A stretch of DNA of 7,657 nucleotides, from assembly GCA_031272575.1 (NCBI GenBank), contig JAISTO010000177.1:1-7657 (forward strand). The letters run 5' to 3'. This DNA comes from Treponema sp. (GTDB lineage Bacteria; Spirochaetota; Spirochaetia; Treponematales; Breznakiellaceae). Of this stretch, positions 1-6,351 are shown one piece after another. Below the pieces are notes generated by a model. That model was given only the letters and a program-made list of their open reading frames with translations, was not told the DNA's origin and searched no databases. Every line of letters starts with the position of its first letter. Positions within the stretch are counted from its first letter, which is position 1. The position numbers and the translations under genes are program-made.

Positions 1-87
1 TATCCACAGATTTTTTATTACTAATCGTGTCTTTAATTTGGTGAAAATCGGTGATTATCTGTGTAAATCTGTGTAAATCTGTGGATA
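1..87. repeat. Intergenic inverted-repeat element with DnaA-box-like ends (5' end cut by the window)
   Basis: TATCCACAGATTT at 1-13 is the exact reverse complement of AAATCTGTGGATA at 75-87, so an AT-rich block of 61 bases lies between perfect 13-bp inverted ends. The right end reads TGTGGATAA at 80-88, a perfect match to the DnaA-box consensus TTATCCACA on the minus strand. The left end has the same core but its first base lies outside the window. Inside, ATCTGTGTAA repeats with period 10 (57-66, 67-76, and a partial unit 77-84). No coding frame is evident. Similar AT-rich blocks occur as dispersed intergenic repeats in many anaerobe genomes (from memory), so I read this as a dispersed repeat rather than an origin. 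Confidence 0.7.
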
Positions 88-132
88 AATTCTTAATCTA
101 AGTTATGGGACAAGTTTAGCCCCAAAGGGGAG

Positions 133-165
133 GATGCGGCATCACTCCCCACTCCCCACTCCCCC
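133..165. repeat. Tandem ACTCCCC heptamer array, copy A of a dispersed repeat
   Basis: GATGCGGCATC is followed by three perfect tandem copies of ACTCCCC (144-150, 151-157, 158-164). Related arrays occur at 1618-1644 in the same orientation and at 7193-7216 in the opposite orientation, so this belongs to a dispersed intergenic family. A small CCCC-AAA-GGGG hairpin (120-130) lies just before it. Confidence 0.7.
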
Positions 166-171
166 GGGCTC

Positions 172-200
172 TTGCGTAAAATCAACATATCCGTCATACT
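172..200 (+). promoter_or_regulatory. Possible promoter for the dinB-like gene
   Basis: TTGCGT (172-177) and CATACT (195-200) are separated by 17 bases. This would place the transcript start only about 11 bases before the ATG, which is tight for the Shine-Dalgarno AGGAG at 207-211. TAAAAT at 177-182 is an alternative -10 box with a more normal leader length but no good -35. The evidence is sequence resemblance only. Confidence 0.35.
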
Positions 201-217
201 GATTTTAGGAGTATACC

Positions 218-754
218 ATGAAAGATATTTTTATCGCATTTGCGAAACAAAATCAGGATTCGGACAAGGCGGTCTTGTCCCTTCTTGACGCGTTGGATAA
301 CGCGGAGCGCGAAAAAAACCGGAAAAGTTACTACAAGAGCCTTTCGGGACTTGCGCGGCACATTATGGGCGGCACCCTCTTCTTCCTGGACCTTATGGGA
401 AAGGCGGTGCCCAAAAACGCCGGGGCGCAGAAGGCGATTGCGGACGCCGCAAAAATTCCCTGCTTCGGCGAGAAAAAACTCGACGAGGACGGGTGGAAGT
501 CGTTCGTCACCTCTATCAAAAAGGCTGACAAGAATCTGACCGCTTTTGTGGAGGCCCTTCTCGATGCGGATTTTTCCGCGCCGGTCGCGGTACCTTTCTA
601 CAAGGGCAAGCCGAAAACCGTGCCGCTTTTCTTCATGCTGCAGAACCTCGCGGCCCACAACATTCACCACAGGGGACAGATTTCGCAGATACTCGATTCG
701 CTCGGCATACCGAACGATTATTCGGCGCTCAGTCCCTCCTTCCTGCATGCCTGA
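218..754 (+). CDS. DinB-family protein (four-helix-bundle metalloprotein)
   Basis: The product is 178 aa, the usual size for DinB/YfiT-type proteins, which are soluble four-helix bundles binding a divalent metal through three histidines. A triad is visible as H48 (in LARHIM), H147 and H151 (in AHNIHHRGQI), with the typical HHRGQI before a final helix. Known members include thiol-dependent transferases (bacillithiol or mycothiol S-transferases), but many have no defined reaction and the substrate cannot be predicted here. The start is supported by AGGAG at 207-211, six bases before the ATG. The 3' end overlaps the next gene by 8 bases, suggesting cotranscription. The gene looks less GC-rich than the rnf genes further on. 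Family call is firm; function is open. Confidence 0.85.
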   Translation: MKDIFIAFAKQNQDSDKAVLSLLDALDNAEREKNRKSYYKSLSGLARHIMGGTLFFLDLMGKAVPKNAGAQKAIADAAKIPCFGEKKLDEDGWKSFVTSIKKADKNLTAFVEALLDADFSAPVAVPFYKGKPKTVPLFFMLQNLAAHNIHHRGQISQILDSLGIPNDYSALSPSFLHA

Positions 755-1463
755 CGGCGCGAGTATGCCGGCTGCGTCCCCTCCTCCCGCGCCCGTAACG
801 GGGCTGGTGATTCAGGCGCGGCTCGATTCCACGCGCCTGCCGGGGAAGAGCCTCCTCCCGCTGGGGGGGAGGCCCCTCATCCTGCGGGTGATGCAGGCGT
901 TCCGCGAAGCCCCCTGGCAGGTGCGGGTGCTTGCCTGCCCCGCGGACTGCGCCGCCGCGTTCGGCCCCCTTGCGGCGGAGGCCGGTTTTGCGCTTCTCGA
1001 GGGTCCCAAGGATGACGTACTCGCCCGCTATGCGCTGGCCGCGCGGCGCTTTGCGCTGGATCGCATAGTGCGGGTTACCGGGGACAACCCCTTCACCTTT
1101 CCGGATGCGGCGGCGGCGCTTGCCCGTGAGGCGGAACTGCTCGGCGCCGATTACGCGGGCTATACGGGGCTTCCCTACGGGGCGGGCGCGGAAGTCATCT
1201 CGGCGGAGGCGCTCTTTCGGGCCGAGGCGCTGGCGGAGCAGCCCTTCGAGAGGGAGCATGTCTGCCCTTACCTGTACACGCACCCGGAGCAGTTTCTGCT
1301 CCACCGGCCCCTCGCGCCCCGGCGCTGGCAGGCCCCCGCGCTCCGTCTCAGCGTCGACACCATCCAGGATTACGATCGGGCCGCGGCCCTTTACGCGGCG
1401 CTCGATTTCTCCGGCGGGCCTTTCCCCCCCGGCGAAACGATTATCGCCGCGGCGGGGAAATGA
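747..1463 (+). CDS. SpsF-like nucleotidyltransferase (CMP-sugar synthetase-type cytidylyltransferase)
   Basis: The product is 238 aa and resembles the SpsF/NeuA/KdsB type of cytidylyltransferase, which transfers CMP from CTP to an acidic or surface sugar in the cytoplasm. The N-terminal nucleotide-binding signature QARLDSTRLPGK is at residues 23-34. VRVTGDNPF (108-116) carries the probable metal-binding aspartate, REHVCPY lies at 169-175, and the family's LSVDTIQDYDRA segment at 201-212. The ATG at 747 overlaps the end of the dinB-like gene by 8 bases. A second in-frame ATG at 765 would give 232 aa. Neither has a clear Shine-Dalgarno, so translation may be coupled, and the conserved domain starts at about residue 17 either way. 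SpsF-like proteins usually act in surface polysaccharide or flagellin/spore-coat glycan synthesis; no other glycan gene is present to narrow the substrate. Confidence 0.8.
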   Translation: MPDGASMPAASPPPAPVTGLVIQARLDSTRLPGKSLLPLGGRPLILRVMQAFREAPWQVRVLACPADCAAAFGPLAAEAGFALLEGPKDDVLARYALAARRFALDRIVRVTGDNPFTFPDAAAALAREAELLGADYAGYTGLPYGAGAEVISAEALFRAEALAEQPFEREHVCPYLYTHPEQFLLHRPLAPRRWQAPALRLSVDTIQDYDRAAALYAALDFSGGPFPPGETIIAAAGK

Positions 1464-1694
1464 TGAGAAGGCGGTATGCGGCAACAAAGTTGAGTCTACT
1501 CCGAAAAGTCAGGATTAGGAATTTATCCACAGAAGCGTAATTCGCGGTTAAATTCTTGAATTCTTGACTTTTCAAAGTGGGCTCGATTCCCAATTCCCAA
1601 GCGCACACCGCGCCCCCGCATCACTCTCCCACTCCCCACACCCCAAACGCACCGCGCCCCCAACAACCCCAACCGCCGTAGGCCGCCCCCCCCT
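1464..1694. repeat. Intergenic composite repeat, copy B
   Basis: This gene-free stretch holds the same building blocks as the first intergenic region. TTATCCACA, a perfect DnaA-box match, lies at 1523-1531 and is followed by AGAAGCGTAATTCGCGG. A tandem AATTCTTG (1551-1558, 1559-1566) follows, then a strongly C-rich stretch with GCATCACT (1618-1625), CCCACTCCCCACACCCC and more C runs up to about 1694. Copy A has GGATAAATTCTT and GCATCACTCCCC in the same order. No open frame with a ribosome binding site and no clear terminator is visible after the nucleotidyltransferase gene. Confidence 0.6.
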
Positions 1695-1722
1695 TGCTTT
1701 TTCCCGCGAACTATGGTATGCT
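1694..1722 (+). promoter_or_regulatory. Probable sigma-70-type promoter of the rnf operon
   Basis: TTGCTT (1694-1699) and TATGCT (1717-1722) are 17 bases apart. The TGG just before TATGCT fits an extended -10 element. The predicted transcript starts near 1729, giving a leader of about 35 bases to the rnfD start at 1764. It stands at the downstream edge of the intergenic repeat and ahead of five closely spaced genes. Prediction is from sequence only. Confidence 0.5.
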
Positions 1723-1763
1723 GTCACTCTGGAAAAATAATCTCCTGCACTTATGGAGTAGTA

Positions 1764-2831
1764 ATGACAGAAACAGTGAAAAGTACCGGCGGACCGACGC
1801 CCGCCGGGCTCCTCCTGGGGTCGAGCCCGCACATAGGGAGCGGCACTGACGCGCGCGCGCTTATGGCCAGGGTGCTCATTGCGCTTGCGCCCTGCGCGAT
1901 TTACGGCATCGTCATCTTCGGGGCGCGCGCCGCGCTCACCATCGCGGTGGCGCTGGCGTCGGCAGAGGCCGCGGAGGCGCTCTTCCGGCTGGCCGCGCGC
2001 CGGCCCCTGCGGAACAGCGACCTCTCCGCCGCGGTGACGGGCCTGCTCCTCGCGCTCGTGCTGCCGCCGGGAGTCCCCCTGTGGATGACCGCGATCGGGG
2101 CGGTCTTTGCCATCGTCGTGGCAAAGGAATTTTTCGGCGGCCTGGGGGCCAACATCTTCAACCCGGCGCTTGCGGGCAGGGCCTTCCTCCTGATGAGTTT
2201 CCCCGCGGCTATGACCACCTGGCACAAGCCCGCGCTCTGGGGGGCGCCGCTCACGGACGCGCTCAGCACCGCGACGCCGCTCGGCGCACTCAAGATGGGC
2301 GCCGATGTGACAAGCGGGGCCTCACTCCACTTCGGGGTAGACTTTTCCGGGGTCGAGTCCGCGCTCGGCGTCTCCTCGTACGGCGAGATGCTCAAAAAAC
2401 TCTTCTTCGGGTATCACGCGGGGACTATCGGCGAAACGTCCGTGCTGCTTATCCTCGCCGGGGCCTTCTTCCTTCTGGTCACCAAAACGATAGACTGGCG
2501 CGCCCCCCTCACGATGACGGGAACGGCCTTCGTCTGCTCGCTCGCGCTCGGGCAGGACCCGATCTTTGCGATCCTGTCCGGCGGGCTCCTCTTCGGCGCG
2601 GTCTTCATGGCCACGGATTACACGAGCGCGCCGGTAACCGCCACGGGCAAACTGCTCTTCGGCGCGGGCGCGGGCCTTATCACCGTGCTGATCCGGCGCT
2701 GGGGGGGCTATCCGGAGGGCGTCACCTACGGGCTTCTGATCATGAACGCGGCCGCCCCCTTCCTGAACAAACTCCTGCAGCGGAAGTACGGCTACGTGAA
2801 ACCGGCAAAGAAGAAAGGAGGCGCGCAATGA
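1764..2831 (+). CDS. rnfD: Rnf electron transport complex subunit RnfD
   Basis: RnfD is an inner-membrane subunit of the Rnf complex, which couples electron transfer between reduced ferredoxin and NAD+ to Na+ or H+ transport. The product is 355 aa, close to the family norm and shorter than NqrB. It has many hydrophobic segments, the conserved FFGGLGANIFNPALAGRAFL segment (about 123-142) and STATPLG at 168-174. In this family the last threonine of the S-x-A-T motif (T171 here) carries FMN through a phosphoester bond made by an ApbE-type flavin transferase, which is not in the window. The C-terminal ATDYTSAPVT and RRWGGYPEGVTYG segments are also typical. The chosen ATG has GGAG at 1755-1758, five bases upstream; an in-frame ATG at 1713 falls inside the predicted promoter and is rejected. 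The gene ends in an ATGA overlap with rnfG. Confidence 0.95.
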   Translation: MTETVKSTGGPTPAGLLLGSSPHIGSGTDARALMARVLIALAPCAIYGIVIFGARAALTIAVALASAEAAEALFRLAARRPLRNSDLSAAVTGLLLALVLPPGVPLWMTAIGAVFAIVVAKEFFGGLGANIFNPALAGRAFLLMSFPAAMTTWHKPALWGAPLTDALSTATPLGALKMGADVTSGASLHFGVDFSGVESALGVSSYGEMLKKLFFGYHAGTIGETSVLLILAGAFFLLVTKTIDWRAPLTMTGTAFVCSLALGQDPIFAILSGGLLFGAVFMATDYTSAPVTATGKLLFGAGAGLITVLIRRWGGYPEGVTYGLLIMNAAAPFLNKLLQRKYGYVKPAKKKGGAQ

Positions 2832-3574
2832 GCGGCGAAAAAAAGGCATCCGCGCCCGGCGTGGGTACCATGTTCAAACTGGGGGCGGTCCTCGCCGCCT
2901 ATGCCGCGGCCGCCTGCGTGGGGCTGGCCTTCGTCTACTCCGGCACGGCCGAGGTCATCGAAAAGCGCAAGCAGGCGGACACGGAGGCGGCGCTGAAGGG
3001 CCTCTTCGCGCAGGCCGACGGCTTCATCGAGGCGAAGGACATACCCCCCAGCGCGGACCCGTCCGTCACCCTCAAGACCCTCTACGGCATCAAAAAGGGC
3101 GGCCAGGTAATCGGGGCCGCGGTGGAGGCGAGCAGGGGGGGCTACAACGGGGCCGTCACCGTGCTCGCGGGGGTCACCCTTGACGGGACGGTCGCGGGCG
3201 TGCGGATCCTGTCCCACACGGAGACCCCGGGGCTCGGGGCAAATGCCGCGTCCGATTCTTACTATATTGACGCGGGCCGCACGACGCGCTTTTACGAGCA
3301 GTTCAAGGGCAAGGCCCTGGGCGACCCCTTCGAACCAGGCCGCGATGTCACCGCCATTACCGCGGCCACGATAACGAGCCGCGCGGTGAGCGCCGCGGTG
3401 AAGGCCGCGGGCAGGGCGGGCCTCGACTGGCTCGCGGCGGCAGCGCCCGTGGCGGATGCGGCGCCCGCGGCGGCGGCTTTCGTAGAGGCGGCGCCCGCGG
3501 CGGCGGCAGCGCCCGAAGAGGCGGCACCCGCCCCGAGTACCGGTGACGCGCAGGCAGAGGAGGCTGCAGAATGA
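2828..3574 (+). CDS. rnfG: Rnf electron transport complex subunit RnfG (covalent-FMN subunit)
   Basis: RnfG is a single-span membrane subunit whose outward-facing FMN-binding domain carries electrons within the Rnf complex. The product is 248 aa. A transmembrane helix lies at about residues 16-37. The domain then shows the HTETPGLGA segment (130-138) and the flavinylation motif TAAT at 178-181, within DVTAITAATITSRAV; T181 is the expected FMN attachment residue. RnfG in many species is nearer 200 aa. The extra length is an Ala/Pro/Glu-rich tail from about residue 205 to the end, with AAPAAAA repeated. The start is an ATGA overlap with rnfD and is backed by AAAGGAGG at 2814-2821, six bases upstream. 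The frame is open far upstream inside rnfD, but that is a shadow. It also ends in ATGA, overlapping rnfE. Confidence 0.95.
   Translation: MSGEKKASAPGVGTMFKLGAVLAAYAAAACVGLAFVYSGTAEVIEKRKQADTEAALKGLFAQADGFIEAKDIPPSADPSVTLKTLYGIKKGGQVIGAAVEASRGGYNGAVTVLAGVTLDGTVAGVRILSHTETPGLGANAASDSYYIDAGRTTRFYEQFKGKALGDPFEPGRDVTAITAATITSRAVSAAVKAAGRAGLDWLAAAAPVADAAPAAAAFVEAAPAAAAAPEEAAPAPSTGDAQAEEAAE
3458..3507 (+). repeat. In-gene 30-bp-period repeat coding the RnfG Ala/Pro tail
   Basis: The 20-base string at 3458-3477 recurs exactly at 3488-3507, one 30-bp period later, and codes for AAPAAAA twice. The surrounding codons are almost all GCG/GCC/GCA alanine. The repeat keeps the reading frame (ten codons per period), so tail length could change by whole units through slippage. 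Confidence 0.8.
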
Positions 3575-4254
3575 AAAATCTTTTCCGCGTTTTTGTGAAC
3601 GGACTAGTCCGTGAAAATCCCCTTTTAATGCTGATGATAGGGCTCTGCTCGAGCCTTGCGGTAACGACCTCGACGGCAAACGGGATCGGCATGGGCCTCT
3701 CGATGACCTTCGTGCTCCTCATGTCCGAACTGGTGATCAGCGCCTTCCGCAAGTTGATCCCGGACTCGATCCGCATACCGGTCTTCATTATTGTGATAGC
3801 GGCCTTCACCACGGTGATCGACTACGTGCTCAAGGCCTGGTTCCCCGGCCTCTCGAAGGCGATGGGGGTGTTTATCCCGCTGATCGTCGTGAACTGCATC
3901 ATCATGGGGCGGGTAGAGTCCTTCGCGAGTAAGCGCCCCCTGAGCGAGGCGGCCGCGGACGCGCTCGGCATGGGGCTGGGCTACACCTGGGTGCTGGTCG
4001 GCATCTCGCTCGTGCGGGAACTTCTGGGGAGCGGCGCCATTTTGGGGATGCAGGTACTCCCGCTCTCGTATACGCCTATCCTCTTCTTCATCCTGCCCCC
4101 CGGCGGCTTCCTCGTGTTCGCCCTCTTTATCAGCCTGAACCTCTTCCTGAAGCGCAGGCTGCGCTCCCCGTCAGCGGCGGCGGCGGCAGGCTGCGCGGGC
4201 TGCGAGGCCGCGCCCTCGTGCTGCGCCCTTCCCTCCAAGGAGGCCGTGTCATGA
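3571..4254 (+). CDS. rnfE: Rnf electron transport complex subunit RnfE
   Basis: RnfE is a polytopic inner-membrane subunit that pairs with RnfA; by analogy with Na+-NQR (NqrD/NqrE), the pair holds an iron-sulfur cluster inside the membrane using two cysteines from each. The product is 227 aa, with conserved C26 in GLCSSLAVT and C109 in VVNCIIMGR, and the typical VRELLGSG and LPPGGF segments near 148-154 and 176-180. Most homologues I recall have GLCP at the first site, so the serine after C26 is a small departure. After the last hydrophobic segment there is an extra tail, Ala-rich with C208, C211, C217 and C218 (CxxC, then CC). ATGA overlaps join it to rnfG and rnfA, and GAGGAGG at 3557-3563 precedes its start by seven bases. 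Confidence 0.95.
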   Translation: MKNLFRVFVNGLVRENPLLMLMIGLCSSLAVTTSTANGIGMGLSMTFVLLMSELVISAFRKLIPDSIRIPVFIIVIAAFTTVIDYVLKAWFPGLSKAMGVFIPLIVVNCIIMGRVESFASKRPLSEAAADALGMGLGYTWVLVGISLVRELLGSGAILGMQVLPLSYTPILFFILPPGGFLVFALFISLNLFLKRRLRSPSAAAAAGCAGCEAAPSCCALPSKEAVS

Positions 4255-4847
4255 TCCTCTTCAAGATTTTCATTTCCGCGTTTCTTATCAACAATGTCGT
4301 TCTTATGCGCTTCCTCGCGCTCTGCCCCTTCATCGGGATGTCAAGCGACGAGGACAAGTCCGTGGGTATGGGCCTGGCCGTCACCTTCGTTACCGTGCTG
4401 GCCACCTGCGTCACCTGGCCCATCTATCATTATGTACTCGATCCGCTGGGCCTGGAGTTCCTCAAACTGCTCGTCTTCATTCTGGTGATCGCCTCACTCG
4501 TGCAACTGGTCGAGTTCTTCCTCAAAAAGAAAAGCCCCGGCCTCTACAACGCGATGGGCATCTACCTCGCGCTGATCACCACGAACTGCGCTATCCTGGC
4601 CGTCACCATCGAAGTGATTGACAACACGTGCCCCTTCACCGGCGCGCCCTACACCTTCGTGCAGTCCCTCGTGTACGCGGTGGGGGTCGCGCTTGGCTTC
4701 CTGCTCTCGCTCCTCCTCCTGGCCGGGGTACGCCGCCGCCTCCGCACGAGTCCGGTGCCCGCCTTCCTGAAAGGGACGCCTATCCTCTTCGTGTCCGCGG
4801 CGCTCCTGTCCATCGCGTTCATGGGCTTTTCGGGCCTGGTGAAGTAG
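4251..4847 (+). CDS. rnfA: Rnf electron transport complex subunit RnfA
   Basis: RnfA is the second polytopic subunit holding the intramembrane iron-sulfur cluster, inserted with opposite topology to RnfE. The product is 198 aa, the usual length. Diagnostic segments are NNVVLMRFLALCPFIG (C25) and LITTNCAIL (C113); the first cysteine context marks it as RnfA rather than NqrE. The start at 4251 forms ATGA with the rnfE stop and has a perfect AAGGAGG at 4237-4243, seven bases upstream, coded within the rnfE tail. A longer in-frame start at 4218 would skip this site and add a non-conserved extension, so it is rejected. rnfB, which usually follows rnfA in the rnfCDGEAB order or precedes the rest in rnfABCDGE, is absent; a radical SAM gene follows instead after five bases. 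Confidence 0.95.
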   Translation: MILFKIFISAFLINNVVLMRFLALCPFIGMSSDEDKSVGMGLAVTFVTVLATCVTWPIYHYVLDPLGLEFLKLLVFILVIASLVQLVEFFLKKKSPGLYNAMGIYLALITTNCAILAVTIEVIDNTCPFTGAPYTFVQSLVYAVGVALGFLLSLLLLAGVRRRLRTSPVPAFLKGTPILFVSAALLSIAFMGFSGLVK

Positions 4848-4852
4848 GGGGC

Positions 4853-5764
4853 ATGGGCCGTCCGTACCGCCGCTGTGAACTTTGCCCGAGGGCCTGCCGC
4901 GCAAACCGCGAGGCGGGCGAGCGGGGCTTCTGCGGCGAGGGCGCGGCGCTGCGCCTCGCGAGCGCGTCCCTGCACCGGGGGGAGGAGCCCCCGGTAACAG
5001 GCGAGGGGGGTTCCGGGACTATCTTTGTGACAGGCTGCAGCCTCGGCTGCGTGTTTTGCCAGAACCGGCAGATCTCGCGGGAGCGCATGGGGCGGGCCGT
5101 CGGCACGGACGAATTTGCCGGCATCTGCCTGGCCCTGCAGCATGCGGGGGCGGAGAATATCAACCTGGTGACCGGAACCCATGCCGCGCCCGCGCTCCGG
5201 CTGGGGGTCGAACGCGCCCGCGCACGGGGCCTCCGTATCCCCGTCTGCTGGAACAGTTCCGCCTACGAGGCTCCAGCCTCCCTTGCCGAGGCGGAAGCCT
5301 TTGCCGATTGGTACCTTCCCGACCTGAAAACCCTTGACCCGCGGATCGCCGGCCGCCTCTTCGGCGCCCCGGACTACCCCCAGGCCGCCCGGGACGCGGT
5401 GCTCAGGATGACGCAGGCGCGCCCCGGCAGGGTCATCGTGCGGCACCTTATCCTGCCCGGACTGCTCGACAGCACCCGCGAGGTGCTCCGCTGGTTCGCT
5501 GAGCGCCTCGCGGGGCGCGCCCTGCTCTCGCTTATGACGCAGTACACGCCCGTCAGCGGCATAGACGCGGGCGCGCCTCCCCGGCCCCTCAGCCCCGCGG
5601 AGTACGACCAGGCCCTGACCTGGCTCAGCGAGTTCGGCATCGAGGAGGGCTTTTGCCAGGAAAGGCCATCCGGCGCGCCGGACAGGGACTGGCTCCCCGA
5701 CTTCAGCCGGCCGAACCCCTTCCCCTCGTCCCTTTCAACACCGGTCTGGCATTGGGGACAGTGA
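4853..5764 (+). CDS. PflX-like radical SAM protein (PFL-activase homologue, COG1313 type)
   Basis: The product is 303 aa. Its radical SAM motif is the canonical CxxxCxxC, with C62, C66 and C69 in GCSLGCVFCQN; these would ligate the [4Fe-4S] cluster that cleaves S-adenosylmethionine. An N-terminal cysteine set (C8, C11, C15, C27 in CELCPRACRANREAGERGFC) is the signature of the PflX-type relatives of pyruvate formate-lyase activase and may bind a second cluster. WYLPDLK in the middle and the WLPDFSRPNPFP end also fit. The substrate protein of this group is not established to my knowledge. The start is five bases after the rnfA stop; the only upstream purine run (AGGGGG at 4846-4851) sits unusually close, so coupling to rnfA is likely. 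Earlier in-frame starts lie inside rnfA and are rejected. Co-transcription would place it with Rnf, a source of low-potential reductant. Confidence 0.88.
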   Translation: MGRPYRRCELCPRACRANREAGERGFCGEGAALRLASASLHRGEEPPVTGEGGSGTIFVTGCSLGCVFCQNRQISRERMGRAVGTDEFAGICLALQHAGAENINLVTGTHAAPALRLGVERARARGLRIPVCWNSSAYEAPASLAEAEAFADWYLPDLKTLDPRIAGRLFGAPDYPQAARDAVLRMTQARPGRVIVRHLILPGLLDSTREVLRWFAERLAGRALLSLMTQYTPVSGIDAGAPPRPLSPAEYDQALTWLSEFGIEEGFCQERPSGAPDRDWLPDFSRPNPFPSSLSTPVWHWGQ

Positions 5765-5773
5765 ACAATTCCC

Positions 5774-5802
5774 TTGACTCTTTTTCAAAAATTGAGTATA
5801 AC
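5774..5802 (+). promoter_or_regulatory. Strong sigma-70-type promoter for the lipoprotein operon
   Basis: TTGACT (5774-5779) and TATAAC (5797-5802) are separated by exactly 17 bases, each one base from consensus. The spacer is AT-rich, unlike the GC-rich genes on either side. The predicted transcript starts near 5809, leaving a leader of about 75 bases before the ATG at 5884. It starts just after the stop of the radical SAM gene, so the lipoprotein pair is probably its own transcription unit. Confidence 0.7.
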
Positions 5803-5820
5803 CTCTCTGTCTTCGTCGGG

Positions 5821-5842
5821 GCGCCCCTTTTTAAGGGGGCGC
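5821..5842 (+). promoter_or_regulatory. Hairpin in the 5' leader of the lipoprotein operon
   Basis: GCGCCCC (5821-5827) pairs perfectly with GGGGCGC (5836-5842) across an eight-base loop, and TT/AA can extend it with a one-base bulge. It lies in the leader shortly after the predicted transcript start. No run of T follows, so it is not a standard intrinsic terminator; a role in mRNA stability or leader control is possible but unproven. Confidence 0.45.
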
Positions 5843-5883
5843 TCAGCCTCCATTGGGCATTGTGTGAAGACGAGGAGGAAGCT

Positions 5884-6351
5884 ATGTCACCTGTTTGGCG
5901 CTGCCCGGTGTTTATCGCGGCGGCGCTTCTGGCCGGCTGCGCGTCAGGGCCGGCGTTACGGAATCTCGGCGTCGTCGTCAAAGATGCGCACGAGGAACTT
6001 ACGGCGGAAATTCCCAACGGGACCAAATTTGCCGTCTGGGATATCACCCACGAAGAGAACCGCGCCGCGGGGGCCGAAATCACGGAACTGCTGCGGGAAA
6101 TGACCCTGGCGCTCAGACGGACGCGGGGCTTCCGGCTCATCGAAACCGAGGAGTATGCCCTGAAAGCGCTCATGAAGGAATTAAACCTTTCCACGTCGGG
6201 GCTGGTCAGCGATGCTGACGCGGTGCGAATAGGCCAGTGGCTTGGCGTCGACATGATGATTCTGGGCAGGGTGGAAAATCGCGTCCTGCGGGTCTGGGTC
6301 GTGCATGTCGAATCGCGGGAACGCATAGTCAGCGTCAGGAGGCCGATATGA
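5884..6351 (+). CDS. Lipoprotein with CsgG/LpoB-like domain
   Basis: The product is 155 aa with a signal peptide ending in the lipobox LLAGC, giving C19 as the lipidated residue, so it should be anchored in an envelope membrane facing the periplasm. KFAVWDI (about 48-54), a helix with ITELLREMTLAL (66-77), RGFRLIETEEY (81-91), then IGQWLGVDMMILGRV (116-130) and paired strands to the end match the pattern of CsgG/FlgO/LpoB-like lipoproteins. In that pattern a strand is followed by a helix, a phrase like 'F.liE', and 'lGvD.ii.G'. Such proteins serve in secretion pores or as activators of cell-wall synthases; which applies here is unknown. AGGAGG at 5873-5878 lies five bases before the ATG. The gene ends in an ATGA overlap with the next, so they are cotranslated. 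Fold assignment is by pattern from memory. Confidence 0.7.
   Translation: MSPVWRCPVFIAAALLAGCASGPALRNLGVVVKDAHEELTAEIPNGTKFAVWDITHEENRAAGAEITELLREMTLALRRTRGFRLIETEEYALKALMKELNLSTSGLVSDADAVRIGQWLGVDMMILGRVENRVLRVWVVHVESRERIVSVRRPI

Noticed and set aside
729..1487. Long minus-strand open frame opposite the nucleotidyltransferase gene
   Set aside because: It is antisense to a gene with clear motifs, has no ribosome binding site, and its product is low-complexity Arg/Gly-rich, as expected for a shadow frame in GC-rich DNA.
1523..1531. Replication origin suggested by DnaA-box matches
   Set aside because: Only one isolated box here and two at the ends of a short repeat in the first 88 bases; no dnaA, dnaN or other origin genes are in the window.
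2792..3679. 295-codon minus-strand frame opposite rnfG
   Set aside because: It is Arg-rich and without a recognisable domain; the plus strand carries RnfG with its flavinylation motif.
4218..4250. Upstream start for rnfA
   Set aside because: The perfect AAGGAGG at 4237-4243 and the ATGA junction place the start at 4251; the extra residues are not part of the family.
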